Shown piece by piece: positions 16,125 through 23,389 of a stretch of DNA of 37,500 nucleotides. The DNA is from Symbiodinium natans (lineage: Eukaryota; Sar; Dinophyceae; Suessiales; Symbiodiniaceae). The stretch spans positions 1 to 37,500 of the forward strand of contig CAJNDS010002582.1 of NCBI GenBank assembly GCA_905221605.1, given 5' to 3'. The translations under genes and the position numbers were made by a program. Under the pieces are notes generated by a model. That model did no database searches, was not told where the DNA came from, and saw only the letters and a list, made by a program, of their open reading frames with translations. Within the stretch, counting starts at the first letter, position 1, and each line of letters opens with the position of its first letter.

Positions 16125-17042
16125 ATGAGTGACGGCGATGATAATAAGAAGAATTCCATAATAAACGATATCTATTTTGATAGGGCAGGTTTTGCAAGCA
16201 AAAAGCAAACATTAAAAGATGCAAGAGAGAAAGATAAAACCATTACAATGGCTGATGTTGATAATTTTTTTAGGGAAAATGTGGAACAGAAGAAACAGAT
16301 AAGAGGGAAAAATTCATTTATAGCTCCAGAACCATTTTACGAGTTTCAGTTTGATTTATTTTTTATAACTGACCTTGAAAATCAAAAATTTAAGGTCGGG
16401 GCAATAATGATTGATGTTTTTAGTCGGTTTATGGTGGTAGTCCCTATTAAAAACAAAGACGAGGGCAATGTAGCTTCTGCAATGATTGAAGGCTTTAACA
16501 AAATGGGAGGAAAACCAAAAATACTATATACCGACGACGAGGGAGCATTACAAAATGCAAGCATTCAAGAATATTTAAACAAGGAAGGAATACAACATCA
16601 CAGAACAAGAGCACACGCAAACTTTAGTGAGCGCGCCATTAGAACCTTTAAGGATATGCTTTATAAAAGAGTTGAAGCTGACGAAAAAAAAGGTAAAACG
16701 AATATTCAATGGACAGACTATGTTTTTGAAATTTTATTAACATATAATAATAAAATGGAACATTCAACTATTAAAATGACACCGAAGGAAGCAATGAAAG
16801 AGAAGAACGAATTTAAGGCAAAACAGAACATGACAAACCAAGCTACCAGAACTAGAAAATATCCTAATATATCCGTGGGCGACAAGGTAAGAATTTACAG
16901 AAAAAGGAAAGTAGGAGAAAAGGAAAGGGTCGGAATATGGGGCAACGAAGTAGAAAAAATAGAAGAGAGGAACAACCAGAGTAATTTTTATGTGAAAGGT
17001 AGCAACCGTCCATATTTACGCTTTGAACTTTTAAAACTTTAA
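16125..17042 (+). CDS. Retroviral-type integrase (rve, DDE)
   Basis: A 305-residue integrase that would insert the viral DNA into the host genome and leave the short target duplication seen at the ends. The catalytic core has Asp77 (FQFDLFF), Asp137 (YTDDEGAL) and Glu169 (FSERAIRTFK). The last two are 31 residues apart, somewhat closer than the classical 35. The core is followed by TYNNKMEHSTIKMTPKEAM, typical of the rve fold, and a C-terminal SH3-like DNA-binding part (ISVGDKVRIYRKRK, residues about 250-263). I see no N-terminal HHCC zinc domain. Length and motifs fit the integrases of Polintons and mavirus-type elements. It appears intact. Confidence 0.92.
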   Translation: MSDGDDNKKNSIINDIYFDRAGFASKKQTLKDAREKDKTITMADVDNFFRENVEQKKQIRGKNSFIAPEPFYEFQFDLFFITDLENQKFKVGAIMIDVFSRFMVVVPIKNKDEGNVASAMIEGFNKMGGKPKILYTDDEGALQNASIQEYLNKEGIQHHRTRAHANFSERAIRTFKDMLYKRVEADEKKGKTNIQWTDYVFEILLTYNNKMEHSTIKMTPKEAMKEKNEFKAKQNMTNQATRTRKYPNISVGDKVRIYRKRKVGEKERVGIWGNEVEKIEERNNQSNFYVKGSNRPYLRFELLKL

Positions 17043-17123
17043 AAAAATATATAGAAATTTTTATTATATTTTTTTCTTAAAAAAATGTTCGAAAGAAAAA
17101 ATATATAGTATTATATATACAGG
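17043..17123 (+). promoter_or_regulatory. Long promoter-like module, copy C
   Basis: Follows the integrase stop directly. It holds AGAAATTTTTATTAT, TTTTTTTCTT, the core variant TTCGAAAGAAAAA (17088-17100) and TATATAGTATTATATATA before the ATG at 17124. Confidence 0.7.
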
Positions 17124-17462
17124 ATGTTCAAGTTAACATATTGCTGGAAGTGTGAAGAAATCAAAGAACAACATAAAACATTAAATAAAATGTTACCTGA
17201 AAATATTTGTAACATGTTAGGGGATTATGAGAAGTGTAAGAATTGCCACGGTTGTATCTACTTTAACGACCATTACAAAGAACCATATGAGGAAAATAAA
17301 GACCACTATATGGCAAGAATAACAATTCATTTTTTATTGATGAAAGTACTTGATAATAACACCATGAAGCCAAGACTAACAACACACGATTACAAGTATA
17401 TAATACAGAATTCACAACATCCATTGAAAAAAACAGATGTTGAATTTTTTAGTTTGCCGTAG
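17124..17462 (+). CDS. Zinc-ribbon protein, paralogue of the gene at 22206
   Basis: A 112-residue protein with CWKC (Cys7, Cys10) and CKNC (Cys38, Cys41). The first 38 or so residues are nearly identical, at both protein and DNA level, to the start of the gene at 22206. The C-terminal halves are unrelated in sequence. Both have the long promoter-like module and are followed by a small acidic protein gene, so a promoter-plus-gene cassette was duplicated. The function is unknown; a regulatory or nucleic-acid-binding role is plausible. Confidence 0.72.
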   Translation: MFKLTYCWKCEEIKEQHKTLNKMLPENICNMLGDYEKCKNCHGCIYFNDHYKEPYEENKDHYMARITIHFLLMKVLDNNTMKPRLTTHDYKYIIQNSQHPLKKTDVEFFSLP

Positions 17463-17507
17463 AGGGCGTGTTAAAAGGTCATCACAGTTTTTAAATAACT
17501 TATTACA

Positions 17508-17687
17508 ATGGAATTTTTATATAGAGATTTTGATGAACTGTCTGAAGTTTCAACAGACGAAAACAGAGAAATTATAAAAGAAACAATTTTGTCAATGTTT
17601 GAATTCTTTAGGGCATGTTGTTCTAAAAAGAAGTATAGCGTAAGCGAAAAAGAACTGCGGGACTATTTAGAGGAGCGAATGAAATAA
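17508..17687 (+). CDS. 59-residue protein, related to the C-terminus of the 22526 gene
   Basis: The ATG at 17508 opens 59 codons ending at TAA 17685-17687. The protein is acidic (MEFLYRDFDELSEVSTDENR) and ends in YSVSEKELRDYLEERMK, which matches in pattern YNLTDDEIRDYVEFLIK at the end of the gene at 22526. Each lies just behind a zinc-ribbon paralogue, so they are likely cassette partners. It is short, but the parallel context supports it. Confidence 0.6.
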   Translation: MEFLYRDFDELSEVSTDENREIIKETILSMFEFFRACCSKKKYSVSEKELRDYLEERMK

Positions 17688-17723
17688 ACATTTTAATAAA
17701 TCATCTTTTATTAAAATGTTTAT
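17684..17723. terminator. Perfect 17-bp hairpin on the stop codon
   Basis: ATAAACATTTTAATAAA (17684-17700) pairs with TTTATTAAAATGTTTAT (17707-17723) around a 6-nt loop. The TAA stop codon of the 59-residue gene lies inside the left arm. It is the strongest stem-loop in the element and probably defines a transcript end. Confidence 0.75.
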
Positions 17724-17744
17724 CCAACTTTTTTACACCAAAAA

Positions 17745-17840
17745 CTTAAAAAATATATTAAGAAATTTTCATTATAAAATTTTTTCTTAACAAATGTTTT
17801 AAAGAAAAAATAATATATATTATTATATATAGGTTATTAT
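17745..17840 (+). promoter_or_regulatory. Long promoter-like module, copy D
   Basis: AAGAAATTTTCATTATAAAA, TTTTTTCTT, the core variant TTTTAAAGAAAAA (17797-17809) and a TATA-rich tract to the ATG at 17841. Confidence 0.7.
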
Positions 17841-18290
17841 ATGTCCAAGTTTATAGAGAGTAATGTTAGGAAACTTAATAAACTGAAGCAGGATAGAATA
17901 AATGCTTCAAGTAAAATCACACAAGCAACCATAAAACGGCTAAATAAGGTTGTAGCACTTTACAAGGACAGGGTAATGTTAAATGTAGCAACAGCAGAAA
18001 ATTTTATTAAAAACCTTACCTGCCCCAATAAAAGAACCGCGGAAAAAGCAAAGGATAAATACAACAAAATGATAGAAGACCTAAAAAAGAAACCACCACC
18101 ACCAGAACAAAAAAGACTTATGGATACATATTTAGTAAATTTCCAACTCTACACCACAAGGAAATCTAGAAACACAATTAAACCCGCGTTTAAAAAATTC
18201 GGAGAACAATTTTACATAGAAAAATTTGATATTAGACAGGCAACTGTCAAGACAAAAGAGTTTAAAAAAAGGAATGGATTAAAAAGGTAA
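17841..18290 (+). CDS. N-terminal part of the polymerase-helicase gene (separate frame)
   Basis: A 149-residue, Lys-rich helical frame that stops at 18290. Just before the stop is an A7 run (18264-18270). In the -1 frame the sequence is open from that run through 18365, where the next frame begins, and reads coding-like text (KEWIKKVIFRFIDEEGFKTK). There is no promoter-like module between the two frames, while the long module stands before 17841. I therefore take this as the N-terminus of a single gene of about 1,295 residues, split by one missing base or by slippage. If it is a separate gene, its function is unknown. Confidence 0.65.
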   Translation: MSKFIESNVRKLNKLKQDRINASSKITQATIKRLNKVVALYKDRVMLNVATAENFIKNLTCPNKRTAEKAKDKYNKMIEDLKKKPPPPEQKRLMDTYLVNFQLYTTRKSRNTIKPAFKKFGEQFYIEKFDIRQATVKTKEFKKRNGLKR

Positions 18291-18364
18291 TTTTTAGATT
18301 TATTGATGAAGAAGGTTTTAAAACTAAAGCATTACATAAGGTAGATAAAGAGTTTGATGAGTTG

Positions 18365-21300
18365 ATGGATATTTTAAGAAAAGATAAAGATTTTGATAAT
18401 TTTGTAAAGGATTTAATGCAACATTACGATAACCTTTTTGACGCGATCAAAATTCAACAAGTGGAAAAAATTAGTAAAAGCGGTGAGAAATTTGACATAA
18501 TGAAGGAAAACTTAACTGATGGAATACTGCACTCATCAATGTATCATCGTTACATATATACACATGTTAATAGCAACTTAACGAACCTAAAACACGCAAT
18601 AGAAAATGACACACATAGAGATAATCAGTGTTGGTTTAATGCACTAATTGACTTTTATCAAGATACCCTGATGGACAGCAACAAGAGAAAACAATTAACA
18701 CAAGAAAAAATTATAGAGATCACAGGCAAGGAGGATTTTTATAGCAAAGGTGCTAGCATTGAAGACATGGATAAGGTATTCAGGGAGTTTAAAATACCAG
18801 CTAGAATTTTTGATAGCTTTAACAATCTGATATATAAACACGAACCCGAACATAACAAAAGAAGAATTAAGCCCTTTTATGCCATTGTCAAAAACAGCCA
18901 CATCTACACCATGAATAACGATCTTAAAAGCATTGAACAGAAGCAAAATTTAGAAGAACAAAAATACATAGTTAAAGCATCTACCGAATACCATTTGAAC
19001 GAAAAGGAAGAACCACCAGAATATAAAATGTTTAATGATACTTATGAACTTTTAAAAATGGTCAGTAAAGATAAGGAGCCAGTAACGTTTTATTTAGTAC
19101 CCGAACATAACAACCTAACCGAAATATTTTTTGAATTACTGAACTCAAGATATGAACCACAAATCAAATTTCAAGCAGGTATTATTACAGAAGTAAAGCT
19201 CAAACTTAATAAAACCACATTTATAATTAAAACTCAAAATTTGATTAAGGGGTCGTCGGATGGATGCATAGCAGTAGATGACGAAAAAACATATAATAAT
19301 ATCAACGAAGCAATGTTTAATTTCAATAAAGCTTTATTTAATCCATTACACAAATCCTTTTATAATAAAGTTGACCTGAAGATTTACAAAGAAGCAAAAA
19401 CCATACCACCAACAGGACTTTTAAAACCTAGGGAACACATACCGAAAGATATTACAGAAATTGACATTACGAAAGCATACACTAGCAGATTAATTACCAT
19501 TGATAAAATACCAGTATTTAATCAATTTGACATCTGGAGACCTTACACCAACGACATGGATTATAATAAATTATCAGATTATGCGTTATACTTTGTTGAA
19601 GATTGTAAAAGAACTAGGCCTAATTTTACAGTGTTTCTCAACTTGTTTAATAAAAAATACAACTTAATTTATGGAAAATACTTAAAACAGATTGAAGCAA
19701 ACGATCTAAAAATATTGTATTATAAAACGCCTTCATTTATACACGATGTCAATTATAACGAACTAGTTAAGGAACTATGGGATAAATCCATTAGTGACGA
19801 GGAGGAACTGGACAAACTCATTAAAAAACTTATTGTAAATGTTAATATCGGGCTTTTAGAAAAAACCGAGAACACCTCGAAGAGAAGCACAGTTTTTAAA
19901 AACTTAAAAGAGGCATCAAATTTTCAATTAAAACACGGAGGCAAAATACATAAGATAGAGGAGGTGGAATGTTATTATGATACATTATTTAGGGGAGAAA
20001 GAGAAGATGAAAATATTTATTCATGTATGTATGATGAACCCAGTGGAATGGATTGTTATTTAGTGAATTTATCGGACAGTGCAACATTACATAATGGCTT
20101 TATTTATATAAAAGAGCTGTTGCTTCAAGATCATAATTTTAAAATGCTTCAAGATTATAATAAACTAGTGAAAAATTTTGTATCTGTTATGAGTGTTAAA
20201 ACAGATGCATTTGTAATAAGATCGCGGGATGTTGATAAAGCGCGAGAAATTTTAGAAATGAAAACTGGCATAGGAGAATGGAGAGCAAACAAAGAAGGAG
20301 AAGATATAATTTTACCACCTGAAGAATACAAACCAAAACCAAATGAATTAAATAAAATACCCATCTACAAAAATGTAGCAATAGAAATCAAAGACGAGTA
20401 TGACACCAAAAATATAATAGCAAATGTTATAAGCACCAAACATGTTATGATCAGGGCAAAATATGCAGGTTCAGGAAAGAGTTATATATGTGAAAAAATG
20501 GCAGATATGGGTATGAATGTCTTATTTGTATGTCCTACTAATAAACTTGTTCAAAAATACGGCAGGGAAGCAATCACTGTAAATAAATTCTTTTCTATAG
20601 CAGTGGGAGACGAGAAGTTAGAAAAATTTGATTATTCGAGTTATGATGTGATAGTGTTTGATGAGATTTACTTTAATGGTTTAAGGGTATTAAACAGAAT
20701 TAGGGAATTTGTAGAACAAAATCAAGATAAAATAATAGTAGCTACCGGCGACGGTAAACAATTAAAACCAGTATCAGAATTAACTAATTTACAGGAGCAC
20801 GAGGAATACGCCGATAATTGCGTGGATAAAATTTTCAAATATAATATTTATCTGAAAGTTTGTAAACGATTAAGGAAAGAAGAGGATAGGAAAAAATTAG
20901 AAAATATTTATATTGACATTTTTGAAAATAATATTAAAGCGAAGGATTTAGTGAACAAATATTTTAAATACACTTCTGACATAAATTTAAATAGTAATAA
21001 TGTAGCATATTTAAATGATACATGTAGGGAGGCTGCGAATGAAATTAGAAAAATGCAAAATAGAAAAGGCGAATATGAAGTAGGAGAAATAATGATATGC
21101 AGAGAGTATTCAAAATCAAAAACTTATAAGTTTCAAGTTAATTTTAAATACAAGATTTTAAACATAATTGAAAATGTGGTGGTTTTAGAAGACGAACACA
21201 CTAAAATAATTCAACAGCTACCGCTGGATATGTTAAGGAAGCACTTTATATTCAATTATTGTTATACCTGCCACAGTGTCCAAGGTTCAAGCATTGAGGG

Positions 21301-21727
21301 AGGTATAACAATATTTGATTATAATCATTGTTTAGTGGATAAAAACTGGTTGTGGACGGCGATTACAAGAGCGACAGATTTAAATAATGTATCATTCTTC
21401 AAATATGATAATGATGATAATGAATTTAACAAAAGATGCATATATAATTATTTATGTAGAAAGGTTGAAGGATATAAGGAGCAAGACAGAAAAGCAAAAA
21501 GAAAAATAGATCATAAGAATTATATTACCCCAGAATGGTTATTAGAAAGGTTGAACGGGAGCTGTGAAAAATGTAGTGTAGATTTTTATGTTAAGTCAAA
21601 AGGTGGAAATATAAGGACGAATTTAACCGCACAGCGGAAATTTAACGATCAGACGCATACAATAAGCAATTGCATAGCATATTGCAAGAGGTGCAACTGC
21701 AACGCCAGCGACAAAGAAAAGTTTTAA
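18365..21727 (+). CDS. Polymerase-helicase fusion: OTU-like, family-B-like polymerase, SF1 helicase, HNH-like
   Basis: Residues are numbered from a TTG at 18362; the first ATG is residue 2. Residues 85-185 contain RDNQCWFNAL (Cys90) and NSHIYTMN (His180), reminiscent of OTU-type cysteine proteases. Residues 360-640 look like a family-B-type polymerase: EIDITKAYTS (Asp368, motif A), KKLIVNVNIG (motif B region) and SVKTDAFVI (Asp615, motif C with one Asp). Residues 690-1010 form an SF1 helicase: AGSGKS (702-707), VFDE (765-768), TGDGKQL (795-801), CHSVQGSS (970-977) and WTAITRA (998-1004). Residues 1066-1112 hold a zinc-binding HNH-like end (CEKC, NLTAQR, THTISN, CKRC). It presumably replicates the element. 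Domain calls rest on motifs; the OTU-like one is the weakest. The frame is probably continuous with 17841-18290. Confidence 0.85.
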   Translation: MDILRKDKDFDNFVKDLMQHYDNLFDAIKIQQVEKISKSGEKFDIMKENLTDGILHSSMYHRYIYTHVNSNLTNLKHAIENDTHRDNQCWFNALIDFYQDTLMDSNKRKQLTQEKIIEITGKEDFYSKGASIEDMDKVFREFKIPARIFDSFNNLIYKHEPEHNKRRIKPFYAIVKNSHIYTMNNDLKSIEQKQNLEEQKYIVKASTEYHLNEKEEPPEYKMFNDTYELLKMVSKDKEPVTFYLVPEHNNLTEIFFELLNSRYEPQIKFQAGIITEVKLKLNKTTFIIKTQNLIKGSSDGCIAVDDEKTYNNINEAMFNFNKALFNPLHKSFYNKVDLKIYKEAKTIPPTGLLKPREHIPKDITEIDITKAYTSRLITIDKIPVFNQFDIWRPYTNDMDYNKLSDYALYFVEDCKRTRPNFTVFLNLFNKKYNLIYGKYLKQIEANDLKILYYKTPSFIHDVNYNELVKELWDKSISDEEELDKLIKKLIVNVNIGLLEKTENTSKRSTVFKNLKEASNFQLKHGGKIHKIEEVECYYDTLFRGEREDENIYSCMYDEPSGMDCYLVNLSDSATLHNGFIYIKELLLQDHNFKMLQDYNKLVKNFVSVMSVKTDAFVIRSRDVDKAREILEMKTGIGEWRANKEGEDIILPPEEYKPKPNELNKIPIYKNVAIEIKDEYDTKNIIANVISTKHVMIRAKYAGSGKSYICEKMADMGMNVLFVCPTNKLVQKYGREAITVNKFFSIAVGDEKLEKFDYSSYDVIVFDEIYFNGLRVLNRIREFVEQNQDKIIVATGDGKQLKPVSELTNLQEHEEYADNCVDKIFKYNIYLKVCKRLRKEEDRKKLENIYIDIFENNIKAKDLVNKYFKYTSDINLNSNNVAYLNDTCREAANEIRKMQNRKGEYEVGEIMICREYSKSKTYKFQVNFKYKILNIIENVVVLEDEHTKIIQQLPLDMLRKHFIFNYCYTCHSVQGSSIEGGITIFDYNHCLVDKNWLWTAITRATDLNNVSFFKYDNDDNEFNKRCIYNYLCRKVEGYKEQDRKAKRKIDHKNYITPEWLLERLNGSCEKCSVDFYVKSKGGNIRTNLTAQRKFNDQTHTISNCIAYCKRCNCNASDKEKF

Positions 21728-21780
21728 AAAGTTTTTTAAAATATATAGTTTTAAAAAAACTTTTATATAATATTGTATAT
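21728..21780 (+). promoter_or_regulatory. Promoter-like block, AAAACTTTT class, right end
   Basis: AAAGTTTTTTAAAATATATAG and AAAACTTTTATATAATATTG lead to the ATG at 21781. It resembles the blocks before the two leftmost genes, which read outwards on the other strand. Confidence 0.45.
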
Positions 21781-22086
21781 ATGCCAGTTGGTAAAAGCAA
21801 GGTTGAAGAAAAAGTAGAAGTGCCAGTAAATGAACAATTTGAAGAATTCAGTGAAAAAATCTATAATATGGTTTTAGAACTAACGCGTGATATGGAAACG
21901 GTGTTAGAAAAACTTGAAGTATTAACTGAAAAACCTAAATATAAATCAAATACAAATCCCGAAGGAACATATGCAAACAAAAGAAACGCTTATATCAAGA
22001 AATTAAATGAAGGAGCAATTTTACAACCTAAACCGGAAACTATGGAATATTATAAGGTTGTAAAGGAAGGGGATAAGTATGTTTAA
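21781..22086 (+). CDS. Hypothetical helical protein, 101 residues
   Basis: The start is the ATG at 21781 after TATAT; an extension to 21670 would overlap the polymerase and begins in its Cys-rich tail frame, so I reject it. Residues 1-60 are Glu/Lys-rich and helical, and the rest is basic and Pro-containing (EKPKYKSNTNPEGTYANKRN). I do not recognise the family. Confidence 0.65.
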   Translation: MPVGKSKVEEKVEVPVNEQFEEFSEKIYNMVLELTRDMETVLEKLEVLTEKPKYKSNTNPEGTYANKRNAYIKKLNEGAILQPKPETMEYYKVVKEGDKYV

Positions 22087-22113
22087 AAATATATTGTAAA
22101 ACATATTTTTAAA
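22082..22113. terminator. Hairpin on the stop codon
   Basis: TTTAAAAATAT (22082-22092) and ATATTTTTAAA (22103-22113) pair, with the TAA of the preceding gene in the left arm. Confidence 0.55.
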
Positions 22114-22118
22114 AATTT

Positions 22119-22205
22119 GTAAAAAATATATAGAAATTTTTATCATAAAATTTTTTCTTAAAAACTGTTCTAAAGAAAAAAATATATATTATATTATATA
22201 GTGTG
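22119..22205 (+). promoter_or_regulatory. Long promoter-like module, copy E
   Basis: AGAAATTTTTATCATAAAA, TTTTTTCTT, the core TTCTAAAGAAAAA (22168-22180), then TATATATTATATTATATAG. It is closest to copy C, matching the duplication of the gene behind it. Confidence 0.7.
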
Positions 22206-22532
22206 ATGTTCAAGTTAACATATTGCTGGAAGTGTGAGGAAATCGAAGAACAACATAAAACATTAAATAAAATATTACCTGATAATGTTTGTAACATGTT
22301 AGGGGATTATGAGACATGTAAAACATGTTCAAGAATGGTATACTTAAATAAAAATTTTGAATTACATAAATTAAAACATGAAAACAAAGACAATAAATAT
22401 TTCAAACATGAAGTTATATTTGACAGAATTACAAATAAAAAACCTATTAATGAATTAGAATATACAATTCAAGATTTTAAAATTATAATAAACGAGCAGA
22501 TATTAACAAAAGTAAAAAACAAAATATGTTAG
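22206..22532 (+). CDS. Zinc-ribbon protein, paralogue of the gene at 17124
   Basis: A 108-residue protein from the ATG at 22206 (a GTG directly before it is less likely, since the paralogue starts at the equivalent ATG). CWKC and CKTC are placed as in the 17124 protein (Cys7, Cys10, Cys38, Cys41), and the first 38 residues are nearly the same. The C-terminal part is Lys- and Asn-rich and differs completely. It overlaps the next gene by 7 bp, so the two are cotranslated or at least cotranscribed. Confidence 0.72.
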   Translation: MFKLTYCWKCEEIEEQHKTLNKILPDNVCNMLGDYETCKTCSRMVYLNKNFELHKLKHENKDNKYFKHEVIFDRITNKKPINELEYTIQDFKIIINEQILTKVKNKIC

Positions 22533-22810
22533 ATTTTGTAAGACACTATGACCCTAATAATTTAGATGAAAATTACCAAAGCAATATTGAAAAAATACAA
22601 TGTATAGCAAATACTATACAATATCCTAATATATTTAAAAATAACATAGAAGCAGTAGCTCGTATGTATGGAGATGTAATAGGGAATGTAATAAAAGAAT
22701 TGATTATACTTGTATGGCAGGATATTATATCATTAATTCCAATGAAATATAATTTAACAGATGACGAAATACGAGACTATGTAGAATTCTTAATAAAACA
22801 AAACTATTAA
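22526..22810 (+). CDS. Hypothetical helical protein, cassette partner
   Basis: A 94-residue protein with a hydrophobic helix around residues 50-68 (GNVIKELIILVWQDIISLI) and a C-terminal YNLTDDEIRDYVEFLIKQ that resembles the end of the 59-residue protein at 17508. It is the last gene before the right inverted repeat and overlaps the end of the zinc-ribbon gene. The function is unknown; the hydrophobic helix could be membrane-associated or simply a buried core. Confidence 0.65.
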   Translation: MLDFVRHYDPNNLDENYQSNIEKIQCIANTIQYPNIFKNNIEAVARMYGDVIGNVIKELIILVWQDIISLIPMKYNLTDDEIRDYVEFLIKQNY

Positions 22811-22858
22811 CACAAAAAATTATCACAAAAATTATCACAAAACTTATCACAAAAATTG
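22811..22858. repeat. Tandem TTATCACAAAA units inside the right end
   Basis: Four successive AC(A)nTTATC units follow the last gene. The left arm has only two equivalent units (around 3078-3098), so this is where the two ends stop matching cleanly. Confidence 0.65.
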
Positions 22859-22900
22859 TTCAAAAACTTTTGAATAATTTTTATTAAATATATAATTTAA

Positions 22901-23347
22901 CAAAAATTATCACCAAAAATATTACAAAATTTGTAATAAAATTTATGATAAAATTTGTTCAAAAAATTGAATAAATTTTATGAAAATTTATGATAAAATT
23001 TATGATAAAATTGTTGTAAAATTTTACAATAATTTATGAATTTTTTTCATAAATTTATCATAAAATTTATGAATTTTTGATTTTTTGACTGCTTGAAAAG
23101 TGACCTAAAATTTACAAAAAAATAAAATTGAATTTATTATGCTGATTGAAAAATTGATTTTTTAAATTTTATATAATATTTTTTGTAAATTTTAGTAATT
23201 TTTTTTGATGGAAAACGTGCGAGGGTATGATGTCAAAAATGAGGAAAAATATTTTGGAAAATGGAAAATGTATACTCCCCCCTAGGGAAATAATGTATGA
23301 GCTATCAGCGGACGGAGATAAAACATGGGGCATGGCCTATCCTAACT
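22901..23347 (-). repeat. Right terminal inverted repeat
   Basis: Reverse complement of the left arm, ending in CCTATCCTAACT before the target duplication. Differences from the left arm are mostly in homopolymer length. Confidence 0.92.
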
Positions 23348-23352
23348 GAACT
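23348..23352. repeat. Target site duplication, right copy (GAACT)
   Basis: Identical to the five bases before the left end of the element. Confidence 0.85.
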
Positions 23353-23389
23353 TAGGACCCTGAACTTACTTGTCTAGGACCCTGAGTGG

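Larger units (their letters stand above)
2643..23347. mobile_element. Integrated Polinton-like virus (virophage-like endogenous element)
   Basis: The element is 20,705 bp long, sharply more AT-rich than its surroundings, flanked by inverted repeats of about 447 bp and by a 5-bp direct duplication. Its gene set is diagnostic of Polinton-like viruses and Mavericks: major capsid, penton-like minor capsid, packaging ATPase, rve integrase and a polymerase-helicase fusion. It also carries a lipase-like gene and a fibre. The element starts with AG and ends with CT, as Polintons generally do. I saw no adenovirus-type maturation protease, which many Polinton-like viruses also lack. Both ends and the duplication are intact, so this is a whole insertion, although several genes are interrupted. 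Confidence 0.93.

Noticed and set aside
16382-16564. Minus-strand open frame within the integrase
   Set aside because: It is antisense to the conserved DDE core of the integrase.
21670-21780. N-terminal extension of the 101-residue gene into the polymerase gene
   Set aside because: The extension overlaps the polymerase's conserved Cys-rich end in another frame, and the ATG at 21781 has the usual TATAT context.
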